DNA of 61,652 nt from Polynucleobacter meluiroseus (lineage in GTDB: Bacteria > Pseudomonadota > Gammaproteobacteria > Burkholderiales > Burkholderiaceae), in the NCBI GenBank assembly GCA_945947155.1, contig CAMEXM010000003.1, forward strand, positions 1-61,652, given 5' to 3'. The notes under the pieces are model-generated. The model was not told where the DNA came from and made no database searches. It worked only from the letters and a program-made list of their open reading frames with translations. Below are positions 59,401 through 61,652 of this stretch, one piece after another (the stretch's first letter is position 1; every line of letters starts with the position of its first letter). A program made the position numbers and the translations under genes.

Positions 59401-60333
59401 ATTATCCAAAGCAGTGCCCCATAAAACTGCTTTCTTACCACCTGCATTCATTGCCACGTTGCCGCCAATACAGCTAGCATCCGCCGAAGTGGGGTCTACC
59501 GCAAACACCAAGCCTGCGCGCTCTGCCGCCTCGGCAACGCGACGCGTTACAACACCGGCACCCGTGAAAATGGTTGGTACTGCCTCGCTTAAACCAGGTA
59601 GCGTTACCTTAACTACAGGGTCAATTTGTTCCAGTTTTTCCGTATTGATGACTGCCGACATAGCAACTAAGGGGATGGCGCCACCGGTATAGCCAGTGCC
59701 ACCCCCGCGTGGAATGATGGTGAGCCCGAGCTCAATACAGGCCGTAACTAAGCCTGGTATTTCTGCTTCGGTATCTGGCTTCAATACAACGAACGGGTAT
59801 TCAACGCGCCAATCCGTTGCATCGGTCACGTGGGCAACACGCGACATGCCGTCAAAGGCGACATTGTCGAGAGCAGTGTGGCGACCTAATACCTTGTGCG
59901 CGCGTTTACGTAACTGGGCAACAGTTTCAAAATTCTGCTCAAACAACTCGACCGCAGAACGCGCTGCTTTAATCAAGATTTCAACTTGGTCGGCCGAATC
60001 GCCCGTCATTCTTTTTTCAACTTCACTCAAGCGATGCCAGAGCGCGCTAATCAGCATGCTGCGGCGTTTGGTGTTATCCAATAAATCGTCTTGCAGATAG
60101 GGATTGCGCTGAACCACCCAAATATCACCCAATACCTCGAAGAGCATGCGAGCCGAGCGACCTGTCTTGCGGACACCCCGGAGTGAATCCAGTACGCGCC
60201 AGGACTCTGGCCCTAAAAGGCGAATAACGATTTCACGGTCTGAGAAAGAGGTGTAGTTGTACGGAATTTCCCGTAAACGGGGCTCCCCAGCCTCAGCAGT
60301 GAGCAATTGATTTAATCCGAGTGGGGCGTTCAT
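56497..60333 (-). CDS. large fused FAD-linked oxidase / 4Fe-4S / CCG-domain oxidoreductase (DUF3683; GlcD-like plus GlpC-like)
   Basis: FAD_binding_4 ([16 protein letters not shown]), FAD-oxidase_[12 protein letters not shown] and [12 protein letters not shown] clusters, two CCG domains ([27 protein letters not shown]); start set at [10 protein letters not shown]. Confidence 0.93.
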   Translation of the reverse strand: MNAPLGLNQLLTAEAGEPRLREIPYNYTSFSDREIVIRLLGPESWRVLDSLRGVRKTGRSARMLFEVLGDIWVVQRNPYLQDDLLDNTKRRSMLISALWHRLSEVEKRMTGDSADQVEILIKAARSAVELFEQNFETVAQLRKRAHKVLGRHTALDNVAFDGMSRVAHVTDATDWRVEYPFVVLKPDTEAEIPGLVTACIELGLTIIPRGGGTGYTGGAIPLVAMSAVINTEKLEQIDPVVKVTLPGLSEAVPTIFTGAGVVTRRVAEAAERAGLVFAVDPTSADASCIGGNVAMNAGGKKAVLWGTALDNLASWRMVDPEGNWLDVIRVNHNLGKIHEAEAAQFDLVWSDGLQAPGEKVLRRETLHIEGRRFRKAGLGKDVTDKFLSGLPGVQKEGCDGLITSATWILHRMPQYMRTVCLEFFGQAREAIPSIVEIKAYLDGLSREGGPILAGLEHLDDRYLKAVGYSTKSKRNTLPKMVLIGDIAGDDESAVAAATSEVVRMANLRVGEGFVAVSPEARKKFWLDRARTAAIARHTNAFKINEDVVIPLDRMGEYTDGIERINIELSLKNKLQLLDALEAFLRKSNLPLGKADEDDDISPTEILGDRVDGAIALLHQVRARWASWLTDLDRFFPELQNYTLRASWKTDVRAELRIIFGGAAFEQILAELEKTHQAILRKRVFVALHMHAGDGNVHTNIPVNSDDYGMLQDAHRSVDQIMALARSLDGVISGEHGIGITKLEYLTEEELKDFRAYKNRVDPEGRFNKGKLMPYADLSMAYTPSFGLMGHESLIMQQSDIGAIADSVKDCLRCGKCKPVCATHVPRANMLYSPRDKILATSLLIEAFLYEEQTRRGISIRHWEMFDDVAAHCTVCHKCATPCPVKIDFGDVTMNMRNLLRKMGQQRFNIGTATSMFFLNASNPDTIRLTRKVVIEWGYKAQRIANNLLRGFAKKQTATPPATVGKPPMKEQVIHFINKKMPGNLPKKTARALLDIEDANYVPIIRDPKITTADTEAVFYFPGCGSERLFSQVGLATQAMLWNVGVQTVLPPGYLCCGYPQRGNGEFDKAEKMITDNRVLFHRVANTLNYLDIKTVVVSCGTCYDQLAGYQFEQIFPGCRIIDIHEYLLEKGVKLEGVTGVRYMYHDPCHSPMKLQDPLKTVNELIQTEDKQAILKNERCCGESGTLAVTRPDISTQIRFRKQIEMEKAAANLKADFTGEVKVLTSCPSCLQGLSRFDADSATTADYIVVEMAQRILGDNWMQDYVTQANQGGIERVLV

Positions 60334-60466
60334 GGAGTGAGGTTCGTTAAATAGGCATTTTAAAGGAGTAATCCAATCCTGACAGGAATTCCCTAATTTG
60401 GCTGACGACCCCAATAAAACCTTGCAAAACTAAGGGCTTAGGGGCCATCCGTGGTACGCTCATTGC

Positions 60467-61652
60467 ATGGCAATCAACTATTTAAAGAAAATATTAACGG
60501 CTCGCGTTTACGACGTCGCACGCGAAACGGAATTGGAGCTAGCGCCCGCTTTAACGCAGCGTCTTGGTAATCAAATTCTGCTCAAGAGGGAGGATAACCA
60601 GCCGGTTTTCTCTTTTAAGCTGCGCGGCGCTTACAACAAAATGGCACAACTGAGCCCTGCCGCTCTCAAGCGCGGCGTCATCGCCGCCTCGGCCGGAAAC
60701 CATGCCCAGGGCGTAGCCCTTGCAGCCGCCAAAATGGAATGCAAGGCAGTAATTGTGATGCCAGTAACGACCCCTGCAGTCAAAATCGACGCGGTCAAGG
60801 CACGTGGCGGATCATGGACGGAGCTCGTCTTGTTTGGCGAATCGTATAGCGATGCCTTTGATCATGCCAAGATATTAGAAAAAAAACGGGGATTAAGCTT
60901 CGTTCACCCCTTTGATGATCCCGACGTCATCGCCGGTCAAGGAACAATCGCACAGGAAATTTTGCAACAACACCAAGCTCCGATTGATGCCATTTTTGTA
61001 GCCATTGGCGGTGGTGGCCTGATTGCCGGCATTGGCGAGTACGTCAAAGCGGTTCGCCCAGAAACCAAAATTATTGGTGTACAAGCGGCTGATTCCGATG
61101 CCATGCGCCAGTCACTCAAAGCCGGTCGGCGCGTCGAATTAAAAGAGGTGGGTTTATTTTCCGATGGCACTGCCGTCAAGTTAGTCGGTAAAGAAACCTT
61201 CCGCATTTGCAAACGCGTGGTGGATGACATCATCACCGTCGACACCGATGAAATTTGTGCTGCCATTAATGATGTATTTACCGATACGCGCAGTATTTTG
61301 GAGCCCGCTGGTGCACTTGCGATTGCCGGTCTCAAGAAATACGTTGAAAAGAAAAAAGTAAAAGATAAAACCTTAATTGCCATTGCATGCGGCGCCAATA
61401 TGAACTTCAGTCGCCTGCGTTTTGTAGCCGAGCGCGCCGATGTCGGTGAATTTCGGGAGGCCGTCTTTGCAGTTACCATTCCCGAGGAGCGAGGCTCCTT
61501 CAAACGCTTCTGCCAATTACTCGGCAAGCGCAATGTAACGGAGTTTAGTTACCGCATTGCTGATCAAGCCAAAGCGCATATTTTTGTTGGTATTGGCACG
61601 CAGAAGTCAAGCGACAGCATCGAGATCGCCAAGCATTTTGCCAAAGCGGGAT
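60467..61652 (+). CDS. ilvA: threonine ammonia-lyase, biosynthetic (3' truncated by window end)
   Basis: Own translation from ATG 60467: MAINYLKKILTARVYDVARETELE...LLKREDNQPVFSFKLRGAYNKM...ASAGNHAQGVA; missing from the ORF track because no stop codon in window. Confidence 0.95.
   Translation, partial: MAINYLKKILTARVYDVARETELELAPALTQRLGNQILLKREDNQPVFSFKLRGAYNKMAQLSPAALKRGVIAASAGNHAQGVALAAAKMECKAVIVMPVTTPAVKIDAVKARGGSWTELVLFGESYSDAFDHAKILEKKRGLSFVHPFDDPDVIAGQGTIAQEILQQHQAPIDAIFVAIGGGGLIAGIGEYVKAVRPETKIIGVQAADSDAMRQSLKAGRRVELKEVGLFSDGTAVKLVGKETFRICKRVVDDIITVDTDEICAAINDVFTDTRSILEPAGALAIAGLKKYVEKKKVKDKTLIAIACGANMNFSRLRFVAERADVGEFREAVFAVTIPEERGSFKRFCQLLGKRNVTEFSYRIADQAKAHIFVGIGTQKSSDSIEIAKHFAKAG

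Noticed and set aside
59696-60100. 134-aa plus-strand ORF (and 59327..59692) opposite the large FAD/Fe-S oxidoreductase
   Set aside because: Antisense shadows of a well-supported gene.
60937-61533. 198-aa minus-strand ORF at the window end
   Set aside because: Antisense to ilvA, which is missing from the ORF track only because its stop lies outside the window.
1-61652. Mobile elements, prophage, toxin-antitoxin, CRISPR-Cas, secretion or defence islands
   Set aside because: No transposase, integrase, phage, Cas or TA-like proteins and no terminal inverted repeats seen; the gene content is conserved core.

Overview
This is a 61.7 kb chromosomal core region of a betaproteobacterium. Gene content and order look like Burkholderiales, probably Polynucleobacter-like; that placement is inference from protein sequence and synteny. 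Coding is dense, with about 58 protein genes, one tRNA-Met(CAU), an RNase P RNA on the minus strand, and several intrinsic terminators. I saw no mobile element, prophage, CRISPR array or pseudogene. Recognisable blocks are: amt; a VC_2705-type Na+/solute symporter with DUF4212, an exonuclease and a DUF294/CBS/cNMP protein; miaB-ybeY-corC-lnt-glyQS-gmhB-plsC; lptD-surA-pdxA-rsmA; amgK-murU-pepP-ubiH-dusB-fis-purH-ruvCAB; tyrS/anmK; erpA, argC, rpsI-rplM; pyrC, ttuD, an ABC exporter, nudB-aspS-DUF502-ubiB-ubiJ; a Tim44-like protein, ubiE, DUF971, a fused FAD/Fe-S oxidoreductase, and partial ilvA. The most interesting non-coding signal is a candidate small RNA on the minus strand between rplM and an osmC-like gene (about 43799-43870). 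It has an intrinsic terminator and a CUCCUCC (anti-Shine-Dalgarno-like) segment. Other leads are an NtrC-box-like palindrome before amt, a 14-bp-periodic direct repeat before the DUF4212/symporter genes, a coiled-coil insertion inside the symporter, the linked DUF294/exonuclease/symporter cluster, and a secreted 13-aa repeat protein.
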